A DNA stretch of 64,000 bases. It comes from Psychrobacter sp. UBA3480. GTDB lineage: Bacteria > Pseudomonadota > Gammaproteobacteria > Pseudomonadales > Moraxellaceae. Location of the stretch: contig NZ_DFQV01000033.1 of the NCBI RefSeq assembly GCF_002377945.1, positions 1 to 64,000 of the forward strand, given 5' to 3'. The translations under genes and the position numbers were made by a program. Positions 1 to 10,614 of the stretch are shown piece after piece; position 1 is the first letter of the stretch, and each line of letters begins with the position of its first letter. Under the pieces are notes generated by a model. It was not told the origin of the DNA and made no database searches. It was given only the letters and a program-made list of their open reading frames with translations.

Positions 1-3000
1 GAAGTCGATGGCGATAAGCCAGTGGTTGGTATTACTGCCACTGATGGTCAAGCAATTGAAGGGGTAGACAATACCTTAGTATTTACTGTGGCTCAAAACA
101 ACCTCAGTAATTTTGATACCACCGTCAAGGTTAGTTTAGGCAGTAGTACACTAGTCGCTGCTGACATTGCCAGCATCAGCTATACCGATGCCACTGGTGC
201 AGTGATCACGCTGAACAATACTGCTGATATTCAAAACTTTCTCACGAATGGCGATAGTGTCAAGATACCAGCAGGTAGCACGAGCGCCCCTGCTATTACA
301 GTCACTGTGATTAATGACAATATTTATGAGCAATCAGAAAACATCGTACTTACGATCAGCAATGCGTCCAATGCCACTTTTGGCAGTAATGCCAGTGCCA
401 CAGGCACCGTGTTTGATGAAGATAACGGGAACCCCAATGACGGCAGCACCACTGATGGTGATAAGCCAGTGGTCAGCATCACAGGTACAGAAAACCTAAG
501 TGAAACAGCCGCCAATGGGTCGGCCAATACGGCTACTTATACGGTCAGTTTAAGTAATCCAAGCGCCCTTGATACTAGTGTGGTCGTCAGTATTGCTGCA
601 GGCTCTGCAACCGGTAATGGCACAGATTACATCGCTCCTGTTACCCAAGAGGTCACTATTCCAGCTGGCCAAACATCAGTCAACATTACAGTGCCATTAA
701 TTGATGACACAAATTTTGAAGGCCCTGAGAACTTTACTGTCAGCATTTCGAGTATTGCACCAGTATCGACAGGTAACGTAACTATTGATCCTGTAAACAA
801 TACTGTAAACACTACGATCTATGATGATGGTACGACTGATGGTACGACTCCAGGCGGGGTGAACGACAACATCGTGCCAGTAGCAGTAGCAGACACATTA
901 AGCTTAATCGAAAATGTGAGCGTTGATTCAAATTCTGGTAACGTATTAACCAATGATAATTTGGGCAACACACCGACTCAAAGCTTCACTTGGGGTACAG
1001 AGTTTGCAAGCTACGGTAGTATCACTAAAAACCCAGACGGTACTTACAACTACGCGCTCAGCAACGGCAATACGGACGTACAAGCACTGGCAATAGGTGA
1101 GACGTTGACGGAGACGTTTACCTATAGCTTTAGAGACCAAGATGGTGAGTTAGCAAACTCAACGCTGACCATCACCATTACCGGTACCAATGACCAACCA
1201 AAAATCACCAATGGTGCCAGTACAAACGGTGTCATAGACAGTAGACAAATAACAGAGCAAACAGATACCTCTGTTATTACGCAAACAGGTACCATCAACT
1301 TTACTGATGTGGACACTAGCAATGAGCTAACTCTCAGTTATCTAACGAACCAAAACCTTTTTACCTTTGGTTCGAATACTGCATTGACGTCATTAACAGC
1401 AGACCAACAAGTGGCACTAGAAAATATATTTAGCGTAAATCAACCATCAACGTCTACTAATGAGGCGAGTTGGAATATTAATGCTTCCTCTACTGCGCTT
1501 GACTTTATCCCGCCTGGCGAGACGGTAACGATTCGCTATGCTGTACAGGTCAATGATAATGAAGGGATCACGACTGCCGCTAATGGCAATCAACTCAGTG
1601 CCAGTGCAATTCGTTATATCCAAGTTACGATCACAGGTACAAACGACGGCATTGCTCTAGTTAATGATAGTGAGACAATGCTCGAAGACGGCACCCTAAC
1701 TGGCAATATCTTTACCAATGATAATGATGATCCTGATATTGGAGAGATGCTGACGATAGAGAGTTATGAGGTTAATGGCACGGTAGTACCTGTAACGGCA
1801 GGTACAAATACCGCAATGCCTGTGACTATAGATGGAAATATAGTGGGGCAGATAACTATGAATAGTGACGGCAGCTACGTCTTTACGCCAACTGCCAATT
1901 ATAGTGGTACTGTCCCTACCATTACAGCTAATGTGTCGAACGGCTTGCCAATTGGTAATGCTAACCGATCATCAGGTTCTGAAACGCTTGATATTACCGT
2001 GACGCCAGTCTCAGATGCGCCCACTTTATCAGCCGTATCAGTGACAACGAACGAAGACACCGCTGTGGTACTAGGGCTAAAAGCACCTATCATTAACGAT
2101 GCCACTGATCTCACAACAAATACAGATGACAGCCCTGAACGTATCGGCTTGATTACCCTAACTGGCATACCTAGAGGTGTGACCTTAGACTATGGTAGTA
2201 GCAGTATTACGACAACCACTGCCAATCAGACGATCACGGTTTTATTGAGTGATGCGAATGTCATTAGTAGCCCTGGTACACCAACCATTACCATGACTAC
2301 TGCTGAGTTTGAAGCGATGACGCTAACGCCACCTAGAGACAGTGCTATTAATATCTCGTTTGGCATGTCAGTGACAGAATATGAGGTCGATAGCACAGGT
2401 ACGATAGTTTCAGGGGTAGCAGGCGCTGCATCTAACACAACGATAAAGGTGGACGTGCAAGCAGTGACCGATAGCACCAGCAAAAATGGTACTGGTGATG
2501 ATGCCAGTAGCTTTGGTTATACTATAGTGGCAGGTGATACAGGGGTTGTGGCTAGTAACACTTATACGGTCAGCACTCAAGAGGGCGAGTCTGTTGCTTT
2601 GCCAATTACCACTGCATTTGGTGATTTGGTAGGTAGTGGCAATAATCGCGAGACTTATGGGTTTGTTATTAGTGGCTTACAGCCAGATGCGGTCATATCG
2701 TTTACTCCTGCGGGCAGTAACACCGTCACTGAGTACACTGCTAACAGTAGCGGTGAAGTATTGATCGGTGTAAATGCCACTTCACCTACATCGACTACAC
2801 TGGCTGTGAGTAGCGGCTCAGAACCTAAGATTAGTATTAAATCAGCCATCTATAATTCACTCGATATGAAGAATATCGAGGTATCTCTATATACCCAAGA
2901 CCATGATACTGACTCGACCCCAAGAAACAAAACGGTTGAACTGATCAGTACGGTGACAGTAGATATGACTGTGACGCCTGTCGCGGGACAAGTGACTGCG

Positions 3001-6000
3001 AACGATGTTGCAACTATTGAAGACACGGCTATCACGCTAGATGAATTCAACTTCCAAGTGCTGGATAATCAGTCGAGTGGTAGCCTTACTCAAGAAGTCA
3101 TCACTGCGATTCGGTTTACCCTGCCAGTAGGTTGGACTTATAGCGACGGTACCACTACGCAAGTAGGTGATGGCACTCCTACATCTATTATTACTATTAC
3201 AGACACTTCCAACTTAAGTAGTTTATCGCTCACGCCACTTGCGCAATCTTCAACAGATACTGACATTGTTTTTGAAGTAACTAGTGCAGATTTGGATGAT
3301 GACGGAGGTTTAGGTGCTGTTTCGATTAGTACAACAACAGAATTGACCCAGACGGTCACGATTACACCGGTGGCTGAAAAGGTTGGTGACGGTGTCATTT
3401 CAGATACTGATGGTGATGGCACAGCTGATCTAACCATCAATCCAGACCATGCATACACGAATGTTGCACAAGAAGAAATTGCCTTTAGCCTTGGTGTTGA
3501 TGGTGCATTTAGATTACTCACTGGTTGGGCCAACCAAGATGATACGGTCGACTTTGGACAAGAAAGCCATACGAATAATCCTCAGGATTCTGAGCAGACT
3601 TATGCTCACCTAACGTTTGGTTATAAAAATGCTAGCGGCTTTGAGGCAGTTGAAGGCGCGGTCTTCACTTATAGTGACGGTACTAGCACTATTACTTTAA
3701 CTGATAGTGGTACTGGTGTTGATATTCCAGCTGCCTATCTTAATAGTGTGACTGTTATCTCGCCAGAAGATTATAGTGACTTCAACCTTGCTAGTGGTAC
3801 CGAGACCGCGGTCAAAGTAGAAGCCAAAACTATAGATTATGATGAAGATACAGGCATGGATGTCGAGGCCATCAGTGGTGAAAGCTATTTGACATTTAAA
3901 GTAGCAGGTGTGGCTGATAGTGTCTCACTAGGCGTTGACCCATCTTACGGTAATGAAGATCAAGCACTCGCGGGTGGCAATATGCGTGACGGGTCATCGA
4001 CTGCTGTAGTTAATCCGACGAATGGTATTGCGCTGCAAATTCGCCCAAGCTCGCGTGATGATGATGGCTCTGAGATTTATAACGTAACCATCACAGATAT
4101 TCCAGTAGGCGCGCAGCTATATGTTGTTAATGCATCAGGTGTTTCAACGTTGGTACCTACTAACACAGTTACTGACACCGCTACTGGTAAAGTCACCGAG
4201 ACAGCCATTATTAATAACTATACCAATGACGTGACTAGCCTTTATTTTGTTCCTGCTGAAAACTACAGTGGTACAGTCAATCTGAAAGTGTCTGCAGTGA
4301 GTGAAGAAAGTGATGGTGATATCAGTGCATCTAGCGCCATACTCAATTTACCTGTTGCCGTTATTGGCAAGGCAGATCTTATATTGAATGATACGCTAGC
4401 CACTGAAACCGCTACAGTAACAGCTACTGATGGTCAAGAAACCACTAAGGATTACACCTACGTAGGTGCTGAAGATGCTGGTAATATTGCGTTATCAGAG
4501 TTCTTCTCTGATTCGGCCAATATTGCTGCTTACGACAGCAATGTACCCACTGCCGAACAAGTCACTTATAAAGTGACCGGTTTGCCAACAGGGTTTGATA
4601 TTACAGGTGCCGTATTTTTAGGTGGTAGCGGCCTCACACGCAGTTGGTCTGTATCTTTAGATGCACTAAAAAATGGTACAGCGGAACTGGTAACGCCTAG
4701 CAACTTCGCTGGTGAAGTCGATTTTACTATCACTGGTACAACCACTGAAACCGTCTCTGGTAATAGTGCCACGCATAATACTCAAAATGTGTCGGTGCTA
4801 ATAACACCAGATGCGACTGACAGTGTAGTGGCTAACCCACAAGTGCTAGCGACAGAGGATGTTTGGACGACTGTCAATTTCCTTTCTGTTTACACTAGTA
4901 CAGACACGACAGCACTGGTAAATATTGCGACTGGTTATGAGGCATTAGAAACCATAATTCTAAAAGCTGATGACTTAATCAGCAGGGAAGTCGCATTGCG
5001 TGTTGATAATATTGAAGTTACGCTGGTGGCAGGTGAGACATATATCTATACACCAGATCAGCGCATTGAGATTATGTACGATGATGACAAGCGTCATAGT
5101 GATGATGATGTCAGCATACCCTTTGATTACACGTATACCGACACGGCTACATTAACAGATGGTTCAACCATCACCACAACATCACCAGTCATTACTGGCA
5201 AATCAGTAGATGTTACTTTCCAAGCTGTCACTGACCAACCGACTCTAACATTGACGGCTATAACATTGCCAGGGGACACGGCTCCTAATAGCACTATCGA
5301 CAATAGTGGCTCAAATGATACAGCCTCGGTCACAGTTTCATTAACCTCACCTGATCAAGATGGCTCAGAAAGCTTTACCCGTCTAGAAATCAGCAACGTG
5401 CCGGCCGGTATTCGAGTAGAAGGCGGTATATTGGCTGGTAATACTTGGTATGTCGATGTGCCAGATACGGCGATAACAGGTGCGGCACCAGCACCAGAGT
5501 ATGAGTTGGTATTCATCAGAGATACCAATATAGTCAACATACGTCCAGATATCTATGACATTACGGTGGTTGGTTTTAACCAAGATGTTAACGGGCAGGG
5601 TATTGACGGTAATGAAGCACGTGATAGCCAAATCTTTAAACTTACGCTAGCAAGAAACGGTACTGGTGGTATAGACCCTGTAGATCCAGACTTAATCAAT
5701 ACGCTGACAGTCACCTCGGTACCTCAGCCAGAAGATGCCGCTATTGTATTGTCTACTTTAATCAATGCGACGCTAAACTCTGAAGCTGAAAGTACAGTGA
5801 GTGCTTATAGTTTCACATTGACCGACTTACCAGACGACACGGTATTGACCAGTAGCAATCCAGACGTGCAGGTGCAGAAGATTGCAGGCCAATGGATTAT
5901 CAGTGTAGAGGCGAGCGCTAACTTAACGCCTAATGAAGCACTAGCAGCAATAACACTGACGCCGCCTACTGATTTTAGCACCAATGAAGTCGGTCAAGAG

Positions 6001-8010
6001 CTTGTCTTCGATGTTGAGTTTACAGCCTTGAATGATGAAGGCTTAGACGACAATCTCAAAATTGATGATGTTAAAGTTGAAATCAAACCTGTCACCGATG
6101 CTTTTGATAACGATGGTCAGACTTCAATCGTGTCAACCGATGAAGACGCGCCGATCGCGATTAATATTAATTTAACCAATACTGCGGATGGCGATTATGT
6201 GTCGCTAGTTGATGGTAAGTTGTATATTAAGATCGATGAAACAGGATTAACGACAGGATCAGGCATTGCTGGCGTATTAACATATAACGGTATAACGTTG
6301 ACACCAGATAATAACGGTGAGTATATAGTTGATCTAAACAATGGTGCAGGAGACTTAGTTAATCCTCCTGATAGCGTTATCGTTCAATATACCCCTGCTG
6401 CGAATGCTGATGGTAGTGCTACCATTACTGTAGATGCTGATCACAAAGAAGTGACCAATGTTTCTGGAACGGATGATGGTAATATCATCACGTATCAGCA
6501 CAGCTATGATGTTAGCGTTGCTGCGCAGCCAGATGCGCTTAGTATCGCTGGGGTCGGTAATAATGATGGAGATAATGACCCATTAACAGTGACTGCTACA
6601 GGTAATGAAGATACCCTAATAGCCATACCTTATGAGATTAGTTTAAGTGATATTCAAGGTGACAGCGATGGCAGTGGAGGTGTTGTGGAGGATAGCGCCG
6701 CTGCTATCAGCCTAGATAACGTACCTAATGGTTACTTGGTGTATTATGCCAATGCGTCAGGAGATCTAGTTTTAGCCAGTAATAATGGTGTGTCACCAAC
6801 TAACGCTGATAATAATTCATGGTCAATCGAGGCGAGTAAACTGCAAGCTGGCACGGATAATATCTTTATTTCGGCGCCAGAAAATGAAAGCGGTGTCGTT
6901 ACGGGTATTGAAATGAGTGTGATTAGTGATAGTGGCCTAGTGAGTACTCCGCTTAGCGTTACGCTTGATGTGACGCCAGTTGCTGATGCTATTGAGTTCA
7001 GTCCTAGCTCTGTGATTGGCTCTCAAGGCAAGTGGACATCACTTAACTTAAACGCGGCTATGGTCGATATTGATGGTAGTGAAACGGTCAATGTGATACT
7101 GACGGGCACTAACCTGTATGGTGATGTGCTCGATGTAAAAACTAAAAGTGGCACTGCTATAAACAATGTTACGTTTGATGCGGCTACTGGCACTTATACC
7201 ATTATAGGCGTCACACCATCGCAACTGAACGATTTGCTTGTCAAATCAGCCGCACCGTATACGGGTACGTTACAGATTAGCTTGCAAACGGTTGAATCGG
7301 CAAACGGTAATAATCTGACCATAGCTGCAAAAGACCTTCCTGTTAATATTGCCCCAACGTTGATTTTCAACGGCACGACTGAAGATGATGTTTTAATTTC
7401 AGTCAATCAAACAGCCGCTGTTAAATACTCTGGTGGTGATGGGAATGATACCTTTATCGGTGGCAGCGGCAAAGATACCCTCAATGGCGATGCGGGAGAT
7501 GACATCCTTAGCGGTGGATCAGGCAATGATATACTTAGTGGTGGAGCCGATGACGACACGATAGATGGTGGTGCTGGTGCCGATACGTTAAATGGTGGAA
7601 CGGGTAATGACACGATAGTATTTGATGCTGCCGACTTAGTTATTAATGGTGGTGACGGCATTGATACGTTACTCATTAATGAAGAAAATACCACAATTAA
7701 CTTTGGCACTTTCGATTCATCTAAGTTTGAAAGTATTGAGGTTATCGATATGACGGGTAATGGTGCTCAGTCACTTACCAATCTGTCGACCAGTGATGTG
7801 CTTGATATCATCAATGATACGGTCATGACCGATAAGGACCTAATTATCAATGGTGACGGTGATGATAGCGTGAGTCTTACTGCGACAGGTTGGACAAATA
7901 GCGGTACTACCACTCAAGACGGTATCAATTATAATGTTTATAGCTTCTCTGATACCAATGGTAACCATGATCTGTTGATTCAGACTGATGTGAATACTAC
8001 TATTCTATAG
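1..8010 (+). CDS. Giant RTX/VCBS-type adhesin, C-terminal part (5' end outside window)
   Basis: Frame 1 is open from the first base, so the N-terminus and true start lie upstream; 2,669 residues are visible. The visible start holds tandem Calx-beta/Ig-like units that each begin with a DGDKPVV linker (near residues 3 and 151). A VCBS-type domain follows, about residues 290-400, with the signature ending in TITGTNDQP. A long array of cadherin/Ig-like modules separated by 'VTPVAD/VTPVSD' linkers comes next. Near residues 2,478-2,540 lie glycine-rich GGxGxD calcium-binding nonapeptides, and the last ~120 residues are Asp/Thr/Ser-rich, as in type I secretion signals. There are almost no cysteines. 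Established knowledge: such proteins are exported by ABC-type (LapBCE/HlyBD-like) machines and act in surface attachment. No exporter gene is in the window. Adhesin role is inferred; the architecture is clear. Confidence 0.9.
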   Translation, partial: EVDGDKPVVGITATDGQAIEGVDNTLVFTVAQNNLSNFDTTVKVSLGSSTLVAADIASISYTDATGAVITLNNTADIQNFLTNGDSVKIPAGSTSAPAITVTVINDNIYEQSENIVLTISNASNATFGSNASATGTVFDEDNGNPNDGSTTDGDKPVVSITGTENLSETAANGSANTATYTVSLSNPSALDTSVVVSIAAGSATGNGTDYIAPVTQEVTIPAGQTSVNITVPLIDDTNFEGPENFTVSISSIAPVSTGNVTIDPVNNTVNTTIYDDGTTDGTTPGGVNDNIVPVAVADTLSLIENVSVDSNSGNVLTNDNLGNTPTQSFTWGTEFASYGSITKNPDGTYNYALSNGNTDVQALAIGETLTETFTYSFRDQDGELANSTLTITITGTNDQPKITNGASTNGVIDSRQITEQTDTSVITQTGTINFTDVDTSNELTLSYLTNQNLFTFGSNTALTSLTADQQVALENIFSVNQPSTSTNEASWNINASSTALDFIPPGETVTIRYAVQVNDNEGITTAANGNQLSASAIRYIQVTITGTNDGIALVNDSETMLEDGTLTGNIFTNDNDDPDIGEMLTIESYEVNGTVVPVTAGTNTAMPVTIDGNIVGQITMNSDGSYVFTPTANYSGTVPTITANVSNGLPIGNANRSSGSETLDITVTPVSDAPTLSAVSVTTNEDTAVVLGLKAPIINDATDLTTNTDDSPERIGLITLTGIPRGVTLDYGSSSITTTTANQTITVLLSDANVISSPGTPTITMTTAEFEAMTLTPPRDSAINISFGMSVTEYEVDSTGTIVSGVAGAASNTTIKVDVQAVTDSTSKNGTGDDASSFGYTIVAGDTGVVASNTYTVSTQEGESVALPITTAFGDLVGSGNNRETYGFVISGLQPDAVISFTPAGSNTVTEYTANSSGEVLIGVNATSPTSTTLAVSSGSEPKISIKSAIYNSLDMKNIEVSLYTQDHDTDSTPRNKTVELISTVTVDMTVTPVAGQVTANDVATIEDTAITLDEFNFQVLDNQSSGSLTQEVITAIRFTLPVGWTYSDGTTTQVGDGTPTSIITITDTSNLSSLSLTPLAQSSTDTDIVFEVTSADLDDDGGLGAVSISTTTELTQTVTITPVAEKVGDGVISDTDGDGTADLTINPDHAYTNVAQEEIAFSLGVDGAFRLLTGWANQDDTVDFGQESHTNNPQDSEQTYAHLTFGYKNASGFEAVEGAVFTYSDGTSTITLTDSGTGVDIPAAYLNSVTVISPEDYSDFNLASGTETAVKVEAKTIDYDEDTGMDVEAISGESYLTFKVAGVADSVSLGVDPSYGNEDQALAGGNMRDGSSTAVVNPTNGIALQIRPSSRDDDGSEIYNVTITDIPVGAQLYVVNASGVSTLVPTNTVTDTATGKVTETAIINNYTNDVTSLYFVPAENYSGTVNLKVSAVSEESDGDISASSAILNLPVAVIGKADLILNDTLATETATVTATDGQETTKDYTYVGAEDAGNIALSEFFSDSANIAAYDSNVPTAEQVTYKVTGLPTGFDITGAVFLGGSGLTRSWSVSLDALKNGTAELVTPSNFAGEVDFTITGTTTETVSGNSATHNTQNVSVLITPDATDSVVANPQVLATEDVWTTVNFLSVYTSTDTTALVNIATGYEALETIILKADDLISREVALRVDNIEVTLVAGETYIYTPDQRIEIMYDDDKRHSDDDVSIPFDYTYTDTATLTDGSTITTTSPVITGKSVDVTFQAVTDQPTLTLTAITLPGDTAPNSTIDNSGSNDTASVTVSLTSPDQDGSESFTRLEISNVPAGIRVEGGILAGNTWYVDVPDTAITGAAPAPEYELVFIRDTNIVNIRPDIYDITVVGFNQDVNGQGIDGNEARDSQIFKLTLARNGTGGIDPVDPDLINTLTVTSVPQPEDAAIVLSTLINATLNSEAESTVSAYSFTLTDLPDDTVLTSSNPDVQVQKIAGQWIISVEASANLTPNEALAAITLTPPTDFSTNEVGQELVFDVEFTALNDEGLDDNLKIDDVKVEIKPVTDAFDNDGQTSIVSTDEDAPIAININLTNTADGDYVSLVDGKLYIKIDETGLTTGSGIAGVLTYNGITLTPDNNGEYIVDLNNGAGDLVNPPDSVIVQYTPAANADGSATITVDADHKEVTNVSGTDDGNIITYQHSYDVSVAAQPDALSIAGVGNNDGDNDPLTVTATGNEDTLIAIPYEISLSDIQGDSDGSGGVVEDSAAAISLDNVPNGYLVYYANASGDLVLASNNGVSPTNADNNSWSIEASKLQAGTDNIFISAPENESGVVTGIEMSVISDSGLVSTPLSVTLDVTPVADAIEFSPSSVIGSQGKWTSLNLNAAMVDIDGSETVNVILTGTNLYGDVLDVKTKSGTAINNVTFDAATGTYTIIGVTPSQLNDLLVKSAAPYTGTLQISLQTVESANGNNLTIAAKDLPVNIAPTLIFNGTTEDDVLISVNQTAAVKYSGGDGNDTFIGGSGKDTLNGDAGDDILSGGSGNDILSGGADDDTIDGGAGADTLNGGTGNDTIVFDAADLVINGGDGIDTLLINEENTTINFGTFDSSKFESIEVIDMTGNGAQSLTNLSTSDVLDIINDTVMTDKDLIINGDGDDSVSLTATGWTNSGTTTQDGINYNVYSFSDTNGNHDLLIQTDVNTTIL
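7432..7620 (+). repeat. RTX calcium-binding nonapeptide block of the first adhesin
   Basis: About seven consecutive nine-residue units of the form GGxGxDxLx (for example GGSGNDILS, GGAGADTLN) are encoded here, just before the C-terminal secretion region. In the RTX family these fold into a calcium-loaded beta-roll outside the cell. Confidence 0.9.
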
Positions 8011-8046
8011 GTTTATTCACCTAGTACAAGATGTGACTTTTATCTT

Positions 8047-8087
8047 CTACAAAACGCCATTGGATCAAATCCAGTGGCGTTTTGTAG
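8047..8087 (+). terminator. Terminator hairpin after the adhesin
   Basis: A 13-bp inverted repeat (CTACAAAACGCCA / TGGCGTTTTGTAG) with an inner TTGGAT/ATCCAG pairing lies 37 bp after the adhesin stop. It sits between convergent genes and could serve both strands. Confidence 0.75.
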
Positions 8088-8157
8088 AGTGTTCTCTACG
8101 AAATAGCATACTTTAATAACTGGCTAGCTCTCCTTACTCAGTTGCTTATTCCATTAC

Positions 8158-8883
8158 TTACTCACTAGGGTCTGATCCTGGTGGGAAGTCATGGCGTAGC
8201 TGTGCGACATTAGCAGTAGTCACTGTATCTGTGAAGTTATTGAGATCGCTATGCACGTATTGCGTGACGGCTGCTATTTGCTCATCGCTCATCATACGGT
8301 GGAACGATGGCATACCGCGTAGACCATTAATAACGACACTAATAATATAATACTTTGATTGCATCTTGCTGTTGTTGGCCAGTGGTGGATAGTAGCCTGC
8401 GCCTTGTGCGCCTTCACCTTTTTGCATATGACAACCAGCACAAGAGTCATCATAGAGCTTTTTACCATTAGTGGTAAAAAATCCCTTTTTACCTTGTGTA
8501 CTGCCTTCAAATTTAGTGAGCCACTGCTGCATGCTGGCATCATCACTCATGTTTGGTATTGAGCGCACATCGACAATATCGCCAGTAGGCTCAGCCAATT
8601 CTGCTTTGGACATATATACGCCGCCCCATGCACCCTGATTGCGACTGGCCTGATTATCAAAATTTTTGTCGAATATCATTGGTGCTGTCTGTGGGTTGGC
8701 GATAGTGGCTACGTTTTCTGCTTTATACTGACTACAGCCTGACAGCGTTGTTAACGCTATCGACCCACCAACAACGAGCGTCATTATTACTTTGCTCGAG
8801 CTGAGCGAGCTAGATGATTTTATCGGGTTTGATGTCACCATATTTATAGATTTCCCTGATATTCCTAATACCCTTAATTTCAT
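8158..8883 (-). CDS. Monoheme cytochrome c lipoprotein
   Basis: The 241-residue product has a class I cytochrome c domain with one heme-binding motif, CAGCH, and a downstream Met (GLRGMPSFH) that could be the axial ligand. The N-terminus has a hydrophobic segment ending in a lipobox (LSGC), so the mature protein is probably lipid-anchored facing the periplasm. I choose ATG at 8883 because AAGGA lies 8 nt upstream; a TTG at 8922 and ATG at 8892 are alternatives. It follows the flavin amine oxidoreductase by 60 bp on the same strand. With the triheme cytochrome upstream, this suggests it takes electrons from that enzyme or passes them to the respiratory chain. The partner assignment is inference. 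Confidence 0.85.
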   Translation of the reverse strand: MKLRVLGISGKSINMVTSNPIKSSSSLSSSKVIMTLVVGGSIALTTLSGCSQYKAENVATIANPQTAPMIFDKNFDNQASRNQGAWGGVYMSKAELAEPTGDIVDVRSIPNMSDDASMQQWLTKFEGSTQGKKGFFTTNGKKLYDDSCAGCHMQKGEGAQGAGYYPPLANNSKMQSKYYIISVVINGLRGMPSFHRMMSDEQIAAVTQYVHSDLNNFTDTVTTANVAQLRHDFPPGSDPSE

Positions 8884-8943
8884 TATTATCATCCTTGCTT
8901 CAACGGCAGACTGGTTATTCAAAGCTCATTACTCAAAAGTTAG

Positions 8944-10545
8944 CTATCCAAGTTTCTTGGCCTTTTGATGTAAGCGTTTGGCAGCATCCATACCGGATAA
9001 TATCGCGCCCTCTTGCCACGCAGGAATGTGCGAACAGTGCTCACCTGCCAGTACGATACGATGATCTATCTCGCATAATGTTTCATAGTACTGCTCACGA
9101 CTTGATTCGCTCCAAATACCGTAGCAGCCAAGCGACCAAGGGATACGGTGCCATGCGACGGACGTGCCCGAACGGAACTCTTTGGTATATTGCGGATGAA
9201 TCTGTTTGCCATAGGCGAGTGCGGCATTGATACGTTCTTTGGGTGTCAATGAGTTAAATTTGTACGAGGCTTCCCCAAATCCATATGCACCCAGTAGGAC
9301 ACCAGAGCCTGTGGTAAACATATCTTGTGACGGGTAGGAGATTTGTGAGATGGGCATGTCGGTATAGGTGATGCCGCCATATATCCATTCATCTTCTTCC
9401 CAAAACCGTCGTTTGAACTCCAAGCCCACTTTGTAAGAGCTATCATAAGGAACGGCTGCCATTGCTTGCTTCATTGGCGCGGAGACATTGATATTAATCT
9501 GCGTCAGTATGGATAAAGGAATCGTACAAATGCACCAATCTGCGCGCACTGTTTTGGCTGCACCGTCAGGGCTATTGCTATCGACATAGTCAACGGTGAC
9601 CCCAGTTTCGTCTTGATTGATTTTGGTGACTTTGGCATTGAACGTAATCATCTTGCGACACTCGCGCGTGAATGCATCACCGATTTTTCCCATACCGCCG
9701 ACAGGTTGAAACATAGTAGGTTGATGCACATGCACGGTATAGTTGCTATAAATGTCCGACCACATGCCTGAGTCTAGTAGCTTATCCATCGGTATTGGCG
9801 TTGATGGCTTGGCATCCGGCATCAATCCACCACCCGGATACACACTATAGCCGCGATGCTTACCCGTCTCATGGCTTTTGACATAGCGATAATTGTTATC
9901 CAGAACACCCCAGCCCTTGAGATCTTCGAGTAATTTTTCTTTGTCCTCTTTATTGACCGTACTATCGAGACTGCCTTTATTGACGGCTTTGGACAATAAC
10001 TCTGATACATAACCGCGAATATCGCTCTGTACTTCGCCCAAGCGCTGCGGCGCACCATTGAAGTGATTGGTACGGTGTAGATAAGCTCGGTCGTTGGTTT
10101 GGATAAAGGGTTGCAATGCCACGCCAAATTTTTTGCAGTAATGAAAGACCGCGTAGTGATGGATGGGCAATCGCCATGGACCACCGTTAAAGTAGTTGCC
10201 TTTTTCGAAGTCACAAGTGACCTCAGCACCACCAAGTTCAGTATATTTGTCACCGCTATTGAGTGTCCAGCTACGTCCACCGCCGCGGTTTTGATACTCT
10301 AATACAGTCACTTTGTAGCCTGCTTTGCGGAGCTCATAAGCAGCAGTTAGACCACCCAATCCTGCACCCAAAACCACGATACTTGCGCCAGCCGGTGCGC
10401 CTTTGAGATTGATCTCTTCTTTAAAGCTTGACTCAGATGCAAACCCCAACGTGGTCATCGCTTGATACATGGCGGTCGCGCCTGCGGTCTTGCCAATCAT
10501 GGAGAGCAGTTGCCGACGCGTGGGAGACTGGAGCAGGTCATTCAT
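8944..10545 (-). CDS. Tat-exported flavin amine oxidoreductase
   Basis: A 533-residue FAD-dependent amine oxidase-family enzyme. The N-terminus has a twin-arginine signal (SPTRRQLLSMIG) and a small-residue hydrophobic stretch. A Rossmann dinucleotide fold (VVLGAGLGGLTAAYELRKAG) follows at about residues 55-75. The C-terminus has the family's FAD-contacting segment (AGEHCSHIPAWQEGAILSG). Tat export predicts that FAD-loaded enzyme works in the periplasm. Cytochrome c genes flank it on both sides on the same strand. By analogy with NicA2-type flavin enzymes that pass electrons to cytochrome c, it may act as an amine dehydrogenase and not an H2O2-forming oxidase. The substrate cannot be read from the sequence. 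AGGA precedes the ATG at a good distance. Confidence 0.88.
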   Translation of the reverse strand: MNDLLQSPTRRQLLSMIGKTAGATAMYQAMTTLGFASESSFKEEINLKGAPAGASIVVLGAGLGGLTAAYELRKAGYKVTVLEYQNRGGGRSWTLNSGDKYTELGGAEVTCDFEKGNYFNGGPWRLPIHHYAVFHYCKKFGVALQPFIQTNDRAYLHRTNHFNGAPQRLGEVQSDIRGYVSELLSKAVNKGSLDSTVNKEDKEKLLEDLKGWGVLDNNYRYVKSHETGKHRGYSVYPGGGLMPDAKPSTPIPMDKLLDSGMWSDIYSNYTVHVHQPTMFQPVGGMGKIGDAFTRECRKMITFNAKVTKINQDETGVTVDYVDSNSPDGAAKTVRADWCICTIPLSILTQININVSAPMKQAMAAVPYDSSYKVGLEFKRRFWEEDEWIYGGITYTDMPISQISYPSQDMFTTGSGVLLGAYGFGEASYKFNSLTPKERINAALAYGKQIHPQYTKEFRSGTSVAWHRIPWSLGCYGIWSESSREQYYETLCEIDHRIVLAGEHCSHIPAWQEGAILSGMDAAKRLHQKAKKLG

Positions 10546-10614
10546 AGGATTATCCTTATCGTGCTGGTCTTTGCGGTATTATCAAAAATAGTAATTGAGG
10601 CATATTCTTTATGG

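Noticed and set aside
3138..3533. 131-codon minus-strand frame inside the adhesin
   Set aside because: Shadow of the repetitive adhesin gene, no start signal or known domain.
7407..7709. Open frame of 100 codons on the minus strand across the RTX block
   Set aside because: It is the antisense of glycine-aspartate repeats; the Pro/Ser-rich translation and lack of a ribosome site mark it as a shadow.
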